Assembly: GCA_019054805.1 (NCBI GenBank)
Contig: JAHQIY010000005.1
Span: 3,703,501 to 3,767,500, forward strand
Source of the DNA: Brachionus manjavacas
Lineage: Eukaryota > Rotifera > Eurotatoria > Ploima > Brachionidae
Length of the DNA: 64,000 nucleotides
Reading direction: 5' to 3'
Below, one piece after another: positions 22,600 through 34,703 of this stretch (its first letter is position 1; each line of letters starts with the position of its first letter). Below the pieces are notes generated by a model. It searched no databases, was not told the DNA's origin, and was given only the letters and a program-made list of their open reading frames with translations. The position numbers and the translations under genes were made by a program.

Positions 22600-23140
22600 T
22601 TATACATAAAAAAAAACAACACTTTTTCAATTATAAACAAATTATACAATATAAACAAATTTGTCACTTTTACACTATTTTTATTAAAAGAAGTTCAAAT
22701 ATTAAAAAAAAAAATTGATTGATAAGTTTGAAACTTAATTTTTCTGTCATGAAATAAGATATTCTATTTTATATCTGACTAATTTTATCAACAAAACTTA
22801 AATATTTTATAGAGTAATTCAATTACAATCATATTATTTTATACAATTAAGAGAACTTTTATGATAAAAATTTATTTAATTTCAAAAAAATTGCATACGA
22901 TTTTTTTCTTAAAATTAAATTAGATTTAAAAAAAGTAATTTTTTTTGAAGAGAAAGAATTGTTGTTTGTAAATAATATAATTCAAAACTTAGGGTCAATT
23001 TTAGCTCATAGTTTTAAATTTGAATCAAAAAATGAAAAGTGTTTTTGTAAAAAAAGTTCTTTTTTAAATTTTTAAATTTGTAGTTTTTTATTTGAATCTT
23101 TTTATTTAAAATTTTCTAATATTTATCTACCTATTAAAAG
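22600..23140. other. AT-rich spacer
   Basis: No gene, RNA or named repeat recognised. A/T homopolymers dominate. Confidence 0.5.
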
Positions 23141-24185
23141 GAACAGTGATTGTAATTCAGTAGGTTGTGTGTATATAATCAAGTGTAAAAAATGCAATTT
23201 CGTTTATGCAGGTGATAATAGTAAAGATTGTAAAACTAGAATTTCTCAAAATTTGAATAATATTTTACGTTTTAAAAAAATACATTGTAAAAAGTCTCTT
23301 AAATTTTGAGTCTAATTGTGAAAGGCATTATGATTTTCTGTAAATTAATTTTTCAAAAATCAATTAATTTAAAAAAAAAAACGTCAATAAATAAGTCGTC
23401 AATTAAAAAAACAAAAGTCCATTAATTTTTATTTTATCAATTAAAATTTTATTTATCAATAAAAAAAAAGTTTAATCAGATTAAAAAAAAACAGCATTTA
23501 TTAGAGAAAAATTTAACAAAAAATTAATTGAGCATTAAAGCACTTGGTCTATTATTTTTTTATTTATTTGTGGTTTATTTTTTTTGGTCATCCGACAGGT
23601 CTTGTTTTTCTTAAAGGAACGTCTATAGCTTGGTCTGGATAATCCTCAAACTCGATTATATCTGGAACTAGGTTCATTTTAGATTTTTGAGTGTTGAAAA
23701 AAAAGGTTTTAATATAATTCAAAATGAGATTAAAAGTTCCATGTAAATTTTATTTACATTAATATTATTTTTATTGATTCCATAATATAATTAATTGACA
23801 ATAATTTATTAAATTGACATAAGAATATTCTATTGACAAATCTTCAATTTTATGTATTTCTTTTATTTAAAATTGACTCTTGTTTAATTAATTGATTTTT
23901 GAACTATTTTAATGATTTTTGTTTTTTTAATGGACATTCAAATTATCAATTGATTTTTATTTATTTTAATTGACGTTTTGAATAAAATATTAATTGATTT
24001 TTGTAAAATTAATTGACAGAAAAACATAGAGCCATTGTGAAATAGCAAACCAATTTGGTTTATCATTAAGACTGATCATGGAGCACATGATTGTAATTTT
24101 GCTATTTTTAAAAGTAATTTATTCGATGATTCAATTAGAAAATCAGGAGAGGTTGAGTTAATAAATTTATCCAAATTTTTATAAA
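23141..24185 (+). pseudogene. GIY-YIG endonuclease fragment (Penelope-like element remnant), split by a MITE
   Basis: Left part: CVYIIKCKKCNFVYAGD, then RISQNLNNI (about 23166-23275), matches the GIY-YIG core as found at the C-terminus of Penelope-like elements (YxIxCxxC...YVGET...R..HxxNI). Right part (24034-24185): GAHDCNFAIF, DDSIRKSGEVELIN, the usual end of that domain, after one frame change. Between the two lies a 710-bp insertion (23324-24033). No reverse transcriptase was found upstream, so this is a 5'-truncated relic or a stray GIY-YIG gene. Confidence 0.65.
23324..24033. mobile_element. 710-bp MITE with long TIRs and 9-bp target duplication
   Basis: ATTGTGAAA at 23315-23323 is repeated at 24034-24042. 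Ends GGCATTATGATTTTCTGTAA and the reverse complement GGCTCTATGTTTTTCTGTCA open inverted repeats that match well for about 45 bases and more loosely beyond 100. The interior is non-coding, with many (T)CAATTAA motifs and a GC-richer core near 23540-23700. Removing it restores the GIY-YIG frame (SNCE-IANQF). A 9-bp duplication and TIRs starting GG suit a Mutator-like (MULE) non-autonomous element. Confidence 0.8.
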
Positions 24186-24293
24186 TTCCTAGGTTTTGTG
24201 AAGTTCAGAACAAAAGAACAGAACAAAGTTTAAAAAAATTAAATAACTTTTTTTTCAAAAAGTTTAAAATTAATTAAGTGAATGCAGAATGGT

Positions 24294-24445
24294 GCAACTT
24301 TAAAAGTTGCATAAACTGTAAAAAACAGCTAATGATGTGCAAAATCTCTGCAAAATGCCCTACGCTCGATAATATTGAAATTTAATTTCTGCTAAACTCT
24401 GCAAATTTGGCAGACCTTGATATTTGATGCAACTTTGAAAGTTGC
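24294..24445. repeat. Twin 17-base palindromes, foldback region
   Basis: GCAACTTTAAAAGTTGC at 24294-24310 and GCAACTTTGAAAGTTGC at 24429-24445 are perfect palindromes around one central base. Between them are CTCTGCAAA repeats. This could be a foldback element. Confidence 0.6.
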
Positions 24446-24632
24446 ACTTAGTTGCATTTACAGAATTAAGTTTAAACATTTTTGTAAATATATGTTTAAT
24501 ATAATAATATATGTTGCTATATGTATTAAAAAGAAAACCAAACTTTTTTAAACGATATGCAAAATTTTTTTGATTATAGTGACATGTCGCTAACTTAGAC
24601 ACTAAATTTTGTAAAAATAATCGTTTTTAGGG

Positions 24633-24672
24633 CTTTTTCGACTAAAGTTACATGTCGCATTAGTCGAAAAAG
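24633..24672. repeat. Perfect 13-bp stem, 14-base loop
   Basis: CTTTTTCGACTAA (24633-24645) pairs with TTAGTCGAAAAAG (24660-24672). Neighbouring sequence repeats ACATGTCGC (24583-24591 region and in the loop). No gene lies within 1.8 kb. Confidence 0.7.
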
Positions 24673-26510
24673 GTCAAAATGAAAACCAGTGTTCGATACA
24701 TAAGAAAATGTCACTAAAATCGAGCAATTACGTTAAGTATAAAATTTAGTTTTTAGTACACATTAAGATAAGTTAATATACAAAATTCGTTTTTTATTTT
24801 TTATTATTTATTTGTAAATCTGTATCGAGCGTTTAGGTAAAAATGGTATTTTATATAAAAAAATTAAACCAATTGATTGCAGAGAATTTAGTTAACATAT
24901 TCAGGAATCAAAGATGGGATGAAAGTTAGCCAATTTATTAACATATTATAAAGTTGTAAAATCAAATTGATTATTTACAAAATAAATTAATTAAATAAAT
25001 TTCCAGCGCGGAGGTCAATTTCAACAAAAGCTGAAAAATAATTAAAAAAGTTTCAAAAAGAACACAAAAAAATTTCCTAAATACAAAAATCACAAAAATC
25101 ACAATAAAATCACAAAAAAATTCCTAAATAAAATTAACACTTATAACCTATTAGATCTATTTTTTTAAATCTCGACTTAATTTCACCTAATAAATTTATC
25201 ATTTTTAGTATCACTGTTTTAAATTTAATGGTAGGTACCATTAATGAACAAATACGAAAAAACATCTAAAAAAAATAGATTATTTTTTATTTCTTAACTG
25301 TTATTTCAGTATTTAATATTTTTAATTTTTTTAATTTTCATTCTAATAAATAAATTAAAATAAAATAAAAATTTTTTTTTCTAAATTATATATTTGAGTT
25401 TCCATGAAAAAAGAAGAAATTCAAAGGAGAAATAAATCAATGAAAATAAATCTTGATATTGAAATAATTAGTTAATTTAAAGTTAATTTAATATATATAT
25501 TAATTGACAAGATATCATTTAGTCATTTAAAAATAGCATTTTTTTCATTTTTTTATTTTAAATTAATTTTTATCTATCAATAAAAGTATATTCAACCCTT
25601 GAATTATTTTTTTCTCAAAAATCTTTCATTGTTCGTGATTCTGGCACATTAGCTTGATTTACTTCTTTGACAACATACCTTATAATTTTTTTCCCCAACA
25701 TATAATTCTGTATCATATTCGAATAGTGAAATGATGCTAAGTTTGGCCAAAATACATAATTGCCATTTTTCAATCATCATTTTGAATATTTTTTTATACA
25801 ATGTCCAATAAAGCTATTTAGGACAAAATAGCTGAGAAAGCTGATTTTTTGTGAAATTATTTATTCTTTCGATAAATTTTTACAATATTTTTTTCAAACA
25901 GTTTATTGAAAATTTAAATTTTAGAAACAATTTTTGATTATATAGCTAGGATCAGACTAATTTTAGTTTAAAAAAAATTTTTAAATGTCTTGTCCACTCG
26001 TATAGCAAATCAAACTGAACTTTTGTGCTATTTTTTTCTACATCCGCTTTTAAAAGTGAAAATACACTTAAAATTTTAGAAAATATTTTGTATCATAGCT
26101 TGTACTTTAAATACCATATTAACTAAATTTACAACTATGTTGAACTATTTTTTATCAAATAAGGAGCATTTTTTAATTATCAAATTAACTATTGATATTT
26201 TTTCTAATTTTCTTGATTTGCAAAAACAATCTGTACATTAACTTTTATTAAAAACACATGAATAAAATGTCTGTCAAAAGTTTAAACAAACAAATAGTCA
26301 CAATGCCTTATAAAGACTATTTTTTATACCCACTGTACTTTAACATAATAAAAACTTAACAAATTTTTTTTATCTAAACTAATCATATCGAGTCAAGGTT
26401 CTAGAGCAATAATTTTAAATACCTTAGACTCCAATTTAGTTTATCTTTTACTTTAAGAATTAAATAGTAAATAAATGAATATTTAGTTTTATTCACGGAA
26501 AAAGCTAAAA
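24673..26510. other. AT-rich intergenic region before citron
   Basis: No coding frames of note. The citron promoter should lie in its right part. No TATA or other element can be singled out against the A/T background. Confidence 0.5.
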
Positions 26511-29500
26511 ATGGACTCAAGCTGGTTACTACCATCGTCGTCATCCAAACATGAAAACAAAGAAAACTACATATCCACAGCTACCATATCCACATCCACA
26601 ACAACCACTCTTAACAACATCAGCCTTAACAATTTCGGAATATTGTCTAGTTTGAACCAAAACTCTTCATTCTGCCTCAATTCGCCGTCAATAAACGACT
26701 CTTTTGATTCGGACAAGTTCAAACTTGACGTCTATGAAAAGTCCATTCAAAAGTTAGCTAACGAAAATAAGCAATTGAGGAAGCGAGTCAAGAATTTGAC
26801 CGAAATCGCTCGAAGAAAAGAAGAAGAACTGCTAAATGCGTTGAGTGAAGAGTGTGAGACTAAGCTCAAGGATGAGCAGGAGAAGAACATCAAACACAGT
26901 GCCCAATTGCAGTCCTATTACGAGTGCTTTGTTCAAATTGAAAAAGAGAACAGTTCGCTCAAGGAAAGATTGGAAAATATGCGCAAACAAATGAAATCGC
27001 AGGAGGAAAAAGTTGAATCTCTGACAAAACGCCTGGGCGATCAAAACACTGACTCCAAATCAGCTGAAAGTGACGATCATGCTGACACCAAGTTTGAAAA
27101 CCAACCAGAAAATGAGGAAACGTCAGAATTGAATCAAATTTCCATGAAACACATCGACGAAGAACTGACTGAGCTAAACAAAACATTGAAGCAGTTCATC
27201 CAGGACAAACAGACTGAAAGCAATCTAAATGCGAGCAGTGAACAAAAAGAGTTCGATGTTGACAAACTCAACGAGCTGCTGAACTATAAAACGCAGCGAG
27301 TGAGTGAACTCGAACTCGATTTGGAAGCTTTGAGACAAAAGTCCTTGAACATCGAGGCCACACTGACCCGGTGGATATTCAGAGCGTGTGACTACAACTC
27401 CGAATTAACTAAACTAAAAGCCAAATTCGCAGATTATGAGGAAATGCGAGCTGAATTAGAAAATAAAAAAGATTTATTAGAAAAATTTGTTAATATTAAA
27501 AAATGTGAAATTTGTATCCAAACTGAAACTGAACTGTACGCTGTAGATAGCAGCACCCAGACACATGCAGCTGAAGTAAACAATGCTGGCTCGCAAACAG
27601 AACGAACGGAAAAGAGCGGAATTGTTGCGCAACAGGCGGCTAAGTTCGATCAGCTAGCTGAACAGTTGAAACCAGCGACAACTGCCAAACCATCCAATGC
27701 ACTGGCAGAGCTAAGACAGAAAATTGATCATTTAACTTTGGAGCGAAACAACTTTAGATGCAGAAATCAAGAGCTTGTGCAAGAATTGGGCGCTTTGAGC
27801 GCAAAGGTCAAACAAGTGCCAAAGCTGGTCGCGAGCACGCAAACAAATCTGGTTCGGCTGCGAAACGAGACTTGCCAAACAGAGCCGATCCAGGAAAAAG
27901 AAGTTGTGCGAGAGGTTTTTGTAGAGACCGAGAGCGACCAAGTCAGACACGAACTTGAGCTCAAAATAAAACAACTAAATGAAGAAATAGATCTAAACTT
28001 GAAATTGAGCAAAAGCTTAGACGACCTCAAGGCTCAAATGGAGCGTCAGAGCAAAGAACACGAGGCCAAATTGAGCTCAATACTGACCGAGTTTAACATA
28101 AACAAAAAAGTGTCGGACACAATAATAAAGCAGCAAAAAAAGCTACTTGACTATTTGCAGACAAAGCTGGGCGAAGAGGACGAGCCAAACAATGGCTCTG
28201 GACACCACAACATAAAGACGTTGTTCAAAAAAAAGCAAAAAGTAAACCCGCTGTTGGCCAATTTGCACAAGACTAATTTTAAGCCGGATAAAAAGCAGCC
28301 TGAAAGCAAGCCCGAAATTAAAGAAATTGAACTAGAACTAAACGAAAACTATTTGACATATTCGGAGCTTGCCAGACAAGCCGATCGAACACTGGAAGTG
28401 GCTAGCTACAACTCCAGCGAGAAGCAAAAAGAACCAAGACAAATACATGTGTTCATAACTGGATTAAACACGTGTCCCACCTATTGCCATGTTTGCCAAA
28501 AGCTTATACCATTGATAGCCTACGCGTCCAAATGTCAGCTGTGCTCGTTCACTTGCCACTCGACCTGCTCGTCGAGCGCCAAAAATCGCGCCACCAAAAA
28601 CAAATCAATGACCAAATTTGACCTAAACTCGCACGATCCACTCAAGTATTGCAATGTGAATTATTTGATCATCAGCCTTGAGTACAACAACTACATAAAC
28701 AAACTGATCAATTTGGAGCTAAAGACCGGCGTCAAAAAAATGCTCAACAATTCGCAAAACCCGAGCAATGTGCTTCTAAACGACTATGTCTACGTAGACA
28801 CCAATTCAAAGTGGAAAAAATTGTGGCTGAGCTTGAGAATAGACGAGAAGCAACAAGAGGCCAAGCTAGATTTGTATCAGACAAGATCGAACCAAAAGCC
28901 ATTTGACACCATCAATTTGATCCAGGATAAGATTTTGATAGAGACAAATCCAAAAGTAATAAACAAATTGACTTCGTCGTCACCAGGTGTGGCAGAAAAT
29001 TCTGGCCTAACTCCGTCGAGCACAATGGAGTCCATTTATGAAGAAGTAAATGACGACATGGAACTGAATAGGATTAATTTTGAAAAGTCTTCGTTGATTA
29101 TTTTGCTTCATGGAGCTAATCGTGTCACTGTCAAACTTGGCTTTTCCACTTATAACCAAAAGAATATTTGGTACGACGCTCTGTTGTCCAGTCTGTTGAT
29201 CGGACGAGCGTCTAACTCAAGTCTTGTTTTGAACACAAAAAAAACCACTCTCTCTGATCAATTTAATATGTTTACGCTGAATAAAGTCTTGAAGCCGTTT
29301 CTTGAGTTGTGTGACACAGTGGTTAATAGCTATTGCTTTATAAATGACAACTTAATTGCACTTGCGTGTGACGATGGTCTGTATGCTTTGAACTCGTACA
29401 ATCATCCCAAATCTTCTGGCATGCCTGGTAAATTTAATTTCTAAGTTATTTTTTTTTGCTTTTGTTTGCTTAAATTTAAATTTTTTGTTTGATTCTAAAA

Positions 29501-32224
29501 TGAAATTTTTTTAAATTTTAAATTTAAATCCATATAATGACTCGACTGTTATCAATTATCAATTTTTTTTTTAACTTCCTTCAGTCTAATCTATGAAATT
29601 TTATTTTTAAAGTCAATAATCAGACATTGTGAAACAAAGAACAAACAAAATTTAAATTTAAAATTAAAACAACTTTTTTATTCGGTGCAAAATGTATCAA
29701 TTGATTAACACTTTTTATCGTTTAAACTTAGTCCCTGCGATTTGATTTAAGTGATTTGCTTATACATATAGTTCTATGCAGACTTACGGGGGTTTTACAG
29801 AGACTTAATTTGAATGATACAAACTATGTATCAGCTGATCCATTTTGCATAACAAGTTTTAGAACTAAACAAAAAATTTCAGTTTAAAATTTTTGCTTTT
29901 GTTCTTTGCTTCTAAAATTCCCAATACCAAAAATTGTTCCTTAATAAACAAAGCTCAAATGTTATACCAATTTGCTCTTAAATTAAATTTTCATATATTT
30001 CAATGTAAGTAAATTTTTCACAATGGGTTCCTGGAATATCATAGACTAGATTCGGATGATTAACCGAACTAATTTTAAGCTTAAATATTAAGTTTTTAAT
30101 TTTTTTTGTTTAAAAAATTCCTAATTTAAGATAAGGACTATAGATTAAGATTTAAAGTCCAAAGAACATGGGAAAATATGAAAAAAATCAAAATCGGAAC
30201 TTTCTTAAAATATATTTACAAGCTCAAAGTTATAATATATATTAAACATAAAATGGTCATTTCTTGTTCAATTTTTATGATTTTTTTAATTTTTTTTAAA
30301 ACAGCTTTTTTAAAAAATATAAGTTTGATCATTAAATTATGAAAATAATTTCATAGACCCTCAATTACCCTCATGTCAAAAAATTAAAATTTTTACAATT
30401 TTTAGAAATTTGAAGTTGTAAGTTTAAAATATGTGATAAAGTTATTTTTTTTTTAAATTTCGCAGCTGCATTTAAATCTTAAAATAGGAAACTGTTAATT
30501 TAATTCACTACACAGTCCATAAAATCTTATTATTTTTTAAGTTAAAAATGTGCTCTGTCACTAAAAACAACATGAACTAATTGAAATTGCAAAAGCTGCA
30601 AATAATAATTTCAATTTATTTAAGTGTTGTGAAATTCAAAAAGCACTTAGCAAGTTAAATTATGCTCCAAAAATTTTACACCTGATTATAGATTTCTGTG
30701 TTTAAACATTGAAAATTTTCAAGAAAACTTAAAAGTATTATCAAACTTGTTAAACTATTAAATATTAAATCAAATATTAATTTTTTTATTTATTTATTCT
30801 TATTTTCTATTGTAATTTAATATTTTTAATTTTATTTTTTTTTACATTTAATGCCTATGAGGCGCTCTTTTGAATAAATAAATAAATTTATTAATTAATT
30901 TTAGAACAAATGTTTTGTAACTAGAATAGTAATTTTATGATCTTAATTTTTTTTGTATTTTTTTTTCTGAATTTCACAATATCAGAAATTTGATTCAAAA
31001 ATTTGAATAGAAAAATTGAAAATTTGTGATTTTAAGAAAAACATTTGCAAAAAATTTTATAACCTAATGATGTCTATTTAAAAAAAATTAAAAAAAAATT
31101 TGTCTAAAATAATTCTTTAAGGTAATAATATATCATTGGTAAAAATAGATAAAGTAGAGTCAGCACATAAATTGTACTATGAAAATGAATTTGGCAAATT
31201 GTGCTTTATTGGAAAAAAATCCCGTCAGTTTTTGTCCATAGACGTGAATGAGCTAAATTCGTGCCTAATAAATGCGGATTACAAATCAAATGAAGATTTT
31301 GAAGATGAAGATGATGATGCCAAATCAGTTCAAGTAACACTGGAGCACATTCACAATATAGATCGTTGCCACTTATTCGAATGTAAATTAAATAAATCAA
31401 ATGGATTTTGGTATTTGGCTGTGGCTACACCGGAAACAATTTACATTCTTTTATTTAACAAGATTACAAATAAATATACAATGGTGAAAACAATTCAAAC
31501 CCAGGCTGATTCTCCCTGTCTTTGCATTAAATTTACCAATAATTTTGCCATTAATCAATTGATTTATGCATGTGGTAAAGATTTCTACAAAATGGACATA
31601 ACTTATTTGCAGCCAACTTCATTTCAGGTCGATGCTCAAAATTCCCAGCCTATAGCTTTATGTGTTTTGACGCCATCAAACTATTGCCAACAAGAAGCAG
31701 TTTTACTTTGTTATGAGGCTTATGGAATTTTTATGGTATTTAATTTTAATACCAATCAGTGGCAGCTTCCAACTTGTTCAAAAAAAAATGGCTCTTCATC
31801 GTCTATTGCGTCGAATGGCTCCCATAGTACCTCAAATCTTTTGCAATCATCGACAACTTTAAAATGGCCAAGAGGAAATGGTCTAACTCCATTACAAATA
31901 GAATATGACTCATCATATTTATATCTATTCTATAACGATTGTATAATCGTTTATCAGATTAATTTCGAAGCAGATTTAAGCTTATCGTGCAAAAAAAGTG
32001 GAGTTACTTTCATTTATAAACCCCGATATCTGAATTTGTTTAATAATAAGAGCTCAAATTGTATCATTATATCAAATAGAAGACCTTTAGATGAAGAAGA
32101 ACAAGCTAAATTAGAGTCTGATGATGCTGAGTTGGATGAAGACGGCGAGCGAATAAATGATCCATTGCTTCATGATCTTAACGATAAGATATGTCTTTCT
32201 TACTTCAGTCCAGGAAGTAATTAA
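26511..32224 (+). CDS. CIT: Citron Rho-interacting protein, kinase-less form (coiled coil-C1-PH-CNH)
   Basis: Two exons, 26511-29427 and 31122-32224, are joined across a 1.69-kb GT-AG intron (G|GTAAAT ... TTTAAG|GT) in phase, giving about 1339 residues. Residues about 70-580 are coiled coil with heptad Leu/Glu/Lys. A C1 zinc domain lies near 645-695 (HVFITGLN, CxxC, CxxC, HSTC). A PH-like region spans about 745-900. A CNH domain begins near 920 (NDNLIALACDDGLYALN; then LVKIDKVESAHKLYYENEFGKL in exon 2) and resembles citron most. Family knowledge: citron acts at the cytokinetic ring and midbody with RhoA and KIF14/MKLP1. No kinase domain precedes; an in-frame TAG 27 bases upstream supports the ATG. 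A separate kinase exon elsewhere cannot be excluded. The exon-1 GC content is clearly above its surroundings. Confidence 0.88.
29428..31121 (+). other. Large citron intron
   Basis: Contains AT-rich sequence and a dispersed repeat (about 29670-29910) also found at about 62560-62700. No internal gene was seen. Confidence 0.8.
29780..29910. repeat. Dispersed repeat, copy in citron intron
   Basis: TTTTACAGAGACTTAATTTG, then CAGCTGATC, TTTTGCATAACAAGTT and TTTGTTCTTTGC, match 62584-62695 in the same order with moderate divergence. Family unknown. Confidence 0.6.
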
Positions 32225-33371
32225 CTGTAAATGGACTTTAAGTTATATTTTATTATTCAAATAATGTGTGATTGTTTTAATGTATTTTTTATATTAATGT
32301 AGATTTAATTAAATTTTTAAATTTTTTTTATTAATTAATAAGATTTAAATTTTTTATTTGATTTCAAACTTAAAGAAAAATAAATAATCATTTTTTTATA
32401 ATAAAAAAATTATTAAGATTAATTTTTAATAGAAATAATTCGTAAGATCTTGTGCAACGTCTATTTCAGTTCAGACAATCTATAATTTAAATTCCATCTA
32501 AAGCTAGTAATGAATTTTTATAGCAAGTCTTACTGATAATAGAAAAATAAAAATTTAATTAGACTACGGAATTATTCTTATTATATCTTTTAATTTTGAC
32601 TCAGTAGCATTTCAAAAGGATGAATGAGAACCCCAGCAGAAAATATTTTTCATAGTTTAATGAACCAGTAAATATAATTTCTTAATTCAGTATTAAACCA
32701 GAAAAACTAAATTATGAAATTAATTTTTTTATTTAATTTTTCCATTATATATTAATTAATCTTTAAAAAAGAGAGGAAATGCATTAAATAGTTAATCTTT
32801 AGCTAATATTTCGCATCATCTTTAGCTAAAGAAATATTTGCATTAATAATATCTATAATATTGGTATCCTTTTATGGCTATAAATGAATTTTTATAAATA
32901 AAATTATTTTTGATTTAAAAAATACTCTTCGTATATAAAAAACCTTTTAAGACATAATTAGATTGTAGTTTTGTTGAAACATTGATTGCTTTTCCCAATA
33001 TACACAGAAATTCAAACAATGATTGCTTGAATGTCTTTAGTGTCATTTGCTTGATAAATTTAAAGATCAAAAAGAAAGAAAAAACGTAGAATATCATATT
33101 CTACGTTTTTTAGATTTTATATGGATTTTTAATTGAAATTCCTCAATAAATAATTTATAAAAATCAACAGAAAAATAAACATCATCATTTTTAAAATAGG
33201 AAAAATAAACTGTAACTGCACATAATCAAAAATTTTATTTCAAAATTAAGATTTATATTGATTATCTCACTTTAATATTTAAACTTCTATATGGGTTGAC
33301 CACTGATTATACTTGATTAATAGCAATCACATTAATTTTAGATTTTCATAAATTTTTTGTTAATCATAATT
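32225..33371. other. Intergenic region between citron and the 325-residue gene
   Basis: AT-rich, with a perfect 33-base palindrome at 33079-33111. Both flanking genes end here (convergent transcription). No coding frame is supported. Confidence 0.6.
33079..33111. terminator. Perfect 33-base palindrome between convergent genes
   Basis: AAAAAACGTAGAATAT, central C, then its exact reverse complement ending in six T. It would form a 16-bp hairpin with a T tail on either strand. Terminators of this bacterial form are not expected for RNA polymerase II, so the label records shape only; it may equally be a foldback repeat. Confidence 0.3.
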
Positions 33372-34349
33372 CTATGGATATGCGAATCCTGGAGCTGGAG
33401 CAGTATCGGCGGTTGCCTCAAAATTGGTATTATCAGCTGATAATGCTAAGTATTTCTTAAAAATTGATGAAAATCTTCTCAATAAAACTGGATCAGTACC
33501 ATTATATGCTTTATTACCTTGATACCAATTATTAGGGAGTTGTCTAGCTTCACGTAACCAAACATATGTTAATGCGACTACATTCCTAGGAATCATATCA
33601 GATGCCGCCTTGTCCCAAAAATTATCAACAGCATTATTTACAATTGCAACTGTAGCTGGAGAGAACATACTGGGAAAAGTTGGAGCCAATGCCTGAATAC
33701 ATTTCTGGGTCAATGATGGTGTACTAAAAGCTGTAGTGTGATATCTAATCCAATTATTGTTATCTGCTAATATTGCTGTTCTGAGACCATTGTCTGACAT
33801 TACATTAGGTAATTTACTTGAAGCGATATTCACTATCTTGATAAGATCTCTTCCAATCACTTTGGTACCATTCTTACTCATGAAATATTCTTCTATATTC
33901 TTTGGAGACAAATTTTTGATTTGATTTGCGGCAACAAGTTCTAATATCCAAGTTTTAGCAGCAGGAACAGCAGTGATAACTTCTTTTAAGAATAAACCTC
34001 TTTCATTATCTTGTATCACATTAAAATTAGCAGATGATCCTACAATATCACGTTCACCTTCTCCAGCAGCTTCTTCAGTCGTCATTGTTATAGCATCATC
34101 GTGGGCTCCAGTTCTCATGCAAAGCAGAGTTGGAGTTCTGTGTAATGCAAGCAATATAGCAGCTTTAATCACACCAAATGTATCAATGACGATATCCCAG
34201 TCTCTGATTAATTGATCAACATTTGCACTAAATGGTGCATATACGTCTTCAATTGTCCCCCCAATTTCATTATACTGGATTAAGAGAGCATTCAATAGTG
34301 CATTAGTTGACGTAGCAGCTGCATCAGCTCGATAAGTTCTACTTGCCAT
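33372..34349 (-). CDS. Unrecognised single-exon protein, 325 residues
   Basis: An uninterrupted frame from ATG at 34349 (context GAAATGG) to a stop at 33372. The protein is soluble-looking and mostly helical, with no signal peptide or membrane segment. It has an Ala/Thr-rich start (SRTYRADAAATSTNALLNAL), a central acidic Thr/Glu stretch, and a C-terminal region with WYQGNKAY and RRFSSIFKKYLAL followed by a loose Ala/Pro tail. It lacks introns, unlike its neighbours, and an AT repeat array sits upstream. I do not recognise the family. The size, fold character and disordered tail would suit an endogenised RNA-virus nucleocapsid or filament coat protein, but that is speculation without a search. 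It is open end to end, so it may be expressed. Confidence 0.6.
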   Translation of the reverse strand: MASRTYRADAAATSTNALLNALLIQYNEIGGTIEDVYAPFSANVDQLIRDWDIVIDTFGVIKAAILLALHRTPTLLCMRTGAHDDAITMTTEEAAGEGERDIVGSSANFNVIQDNERGLFLKEVITAVPAAKTWILELVAANQIKNLSPKNIEEYFMSKNGTKVIGRDLIKIVNIASSKLPNVMSDNGLRTAILADNNNWIRYHTTAFSTPSLTQKCIQALAPTFPSMFSPATVAIVNNAVDNFWDKAASDMIPRNVVALTYVWLREARQLPNNWYQGNKAYNGTDPVLLRRFSSIFKKYLALSADNTNFEATADTAPAPGFAYP

Positions 34350-34623
34350 TTCAAGTACAGTTTATAAAATTTTCAGTAAAGTCTGTTAGTGTTTGTTGAT
34401 TATTTTTTAACTTATTTTATTTCATTATCTCAATTAATCGTAATCTTTTTTATAAAATGTAAAATCCTCCAAATAATCATGTGCATTAATTGCTAAATTT
34501 TTTATTATGAAAAAAATTGAAAAAAAGAACAATTTTAGTCTTGAAATTATATTAATATTATTCTGTCTAATTTACTTTTCTTTTTTTAAATTTATATCAT
34601 CAACATAATTTTCATAAATTAAA

Positions 34624-34640
34624 AATTAATAATAATAATG

Positions 34641-34701
<61 letters not shown>
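34624..34701. repeat. (TAA)n microsatellite
   Basis: About 25 consecutive AAT/TAA units with one ATG interruption near the start. Located about 275 bases upstream of the 325-residue gene. Confidence 0.95.

Positions 34702-34703
<2 letters not shown>

Noticed and set aside
22365..22667. 100-codon minus-strand membrane-like protein
   Set aside because: The hydrophobic Phe/Ile/Tyr run is translated A/T-rich DNA overlapping a LINE 3' tail.
26832..28030. Several open frames on the opposite strand or other frame of citron exon 1
   Set aside because: Shadows of a GC-richer coding exon; none shows family motifs.
33973..34215. Plus-strand 80-codon frame
   Set aside because: Antisense to the 325-residue gene, with no recognisable features.
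34624..34701. CRISPR-like or other functional array
   Set aside because: It is a plain trinucleotide microsatellite without spacers.
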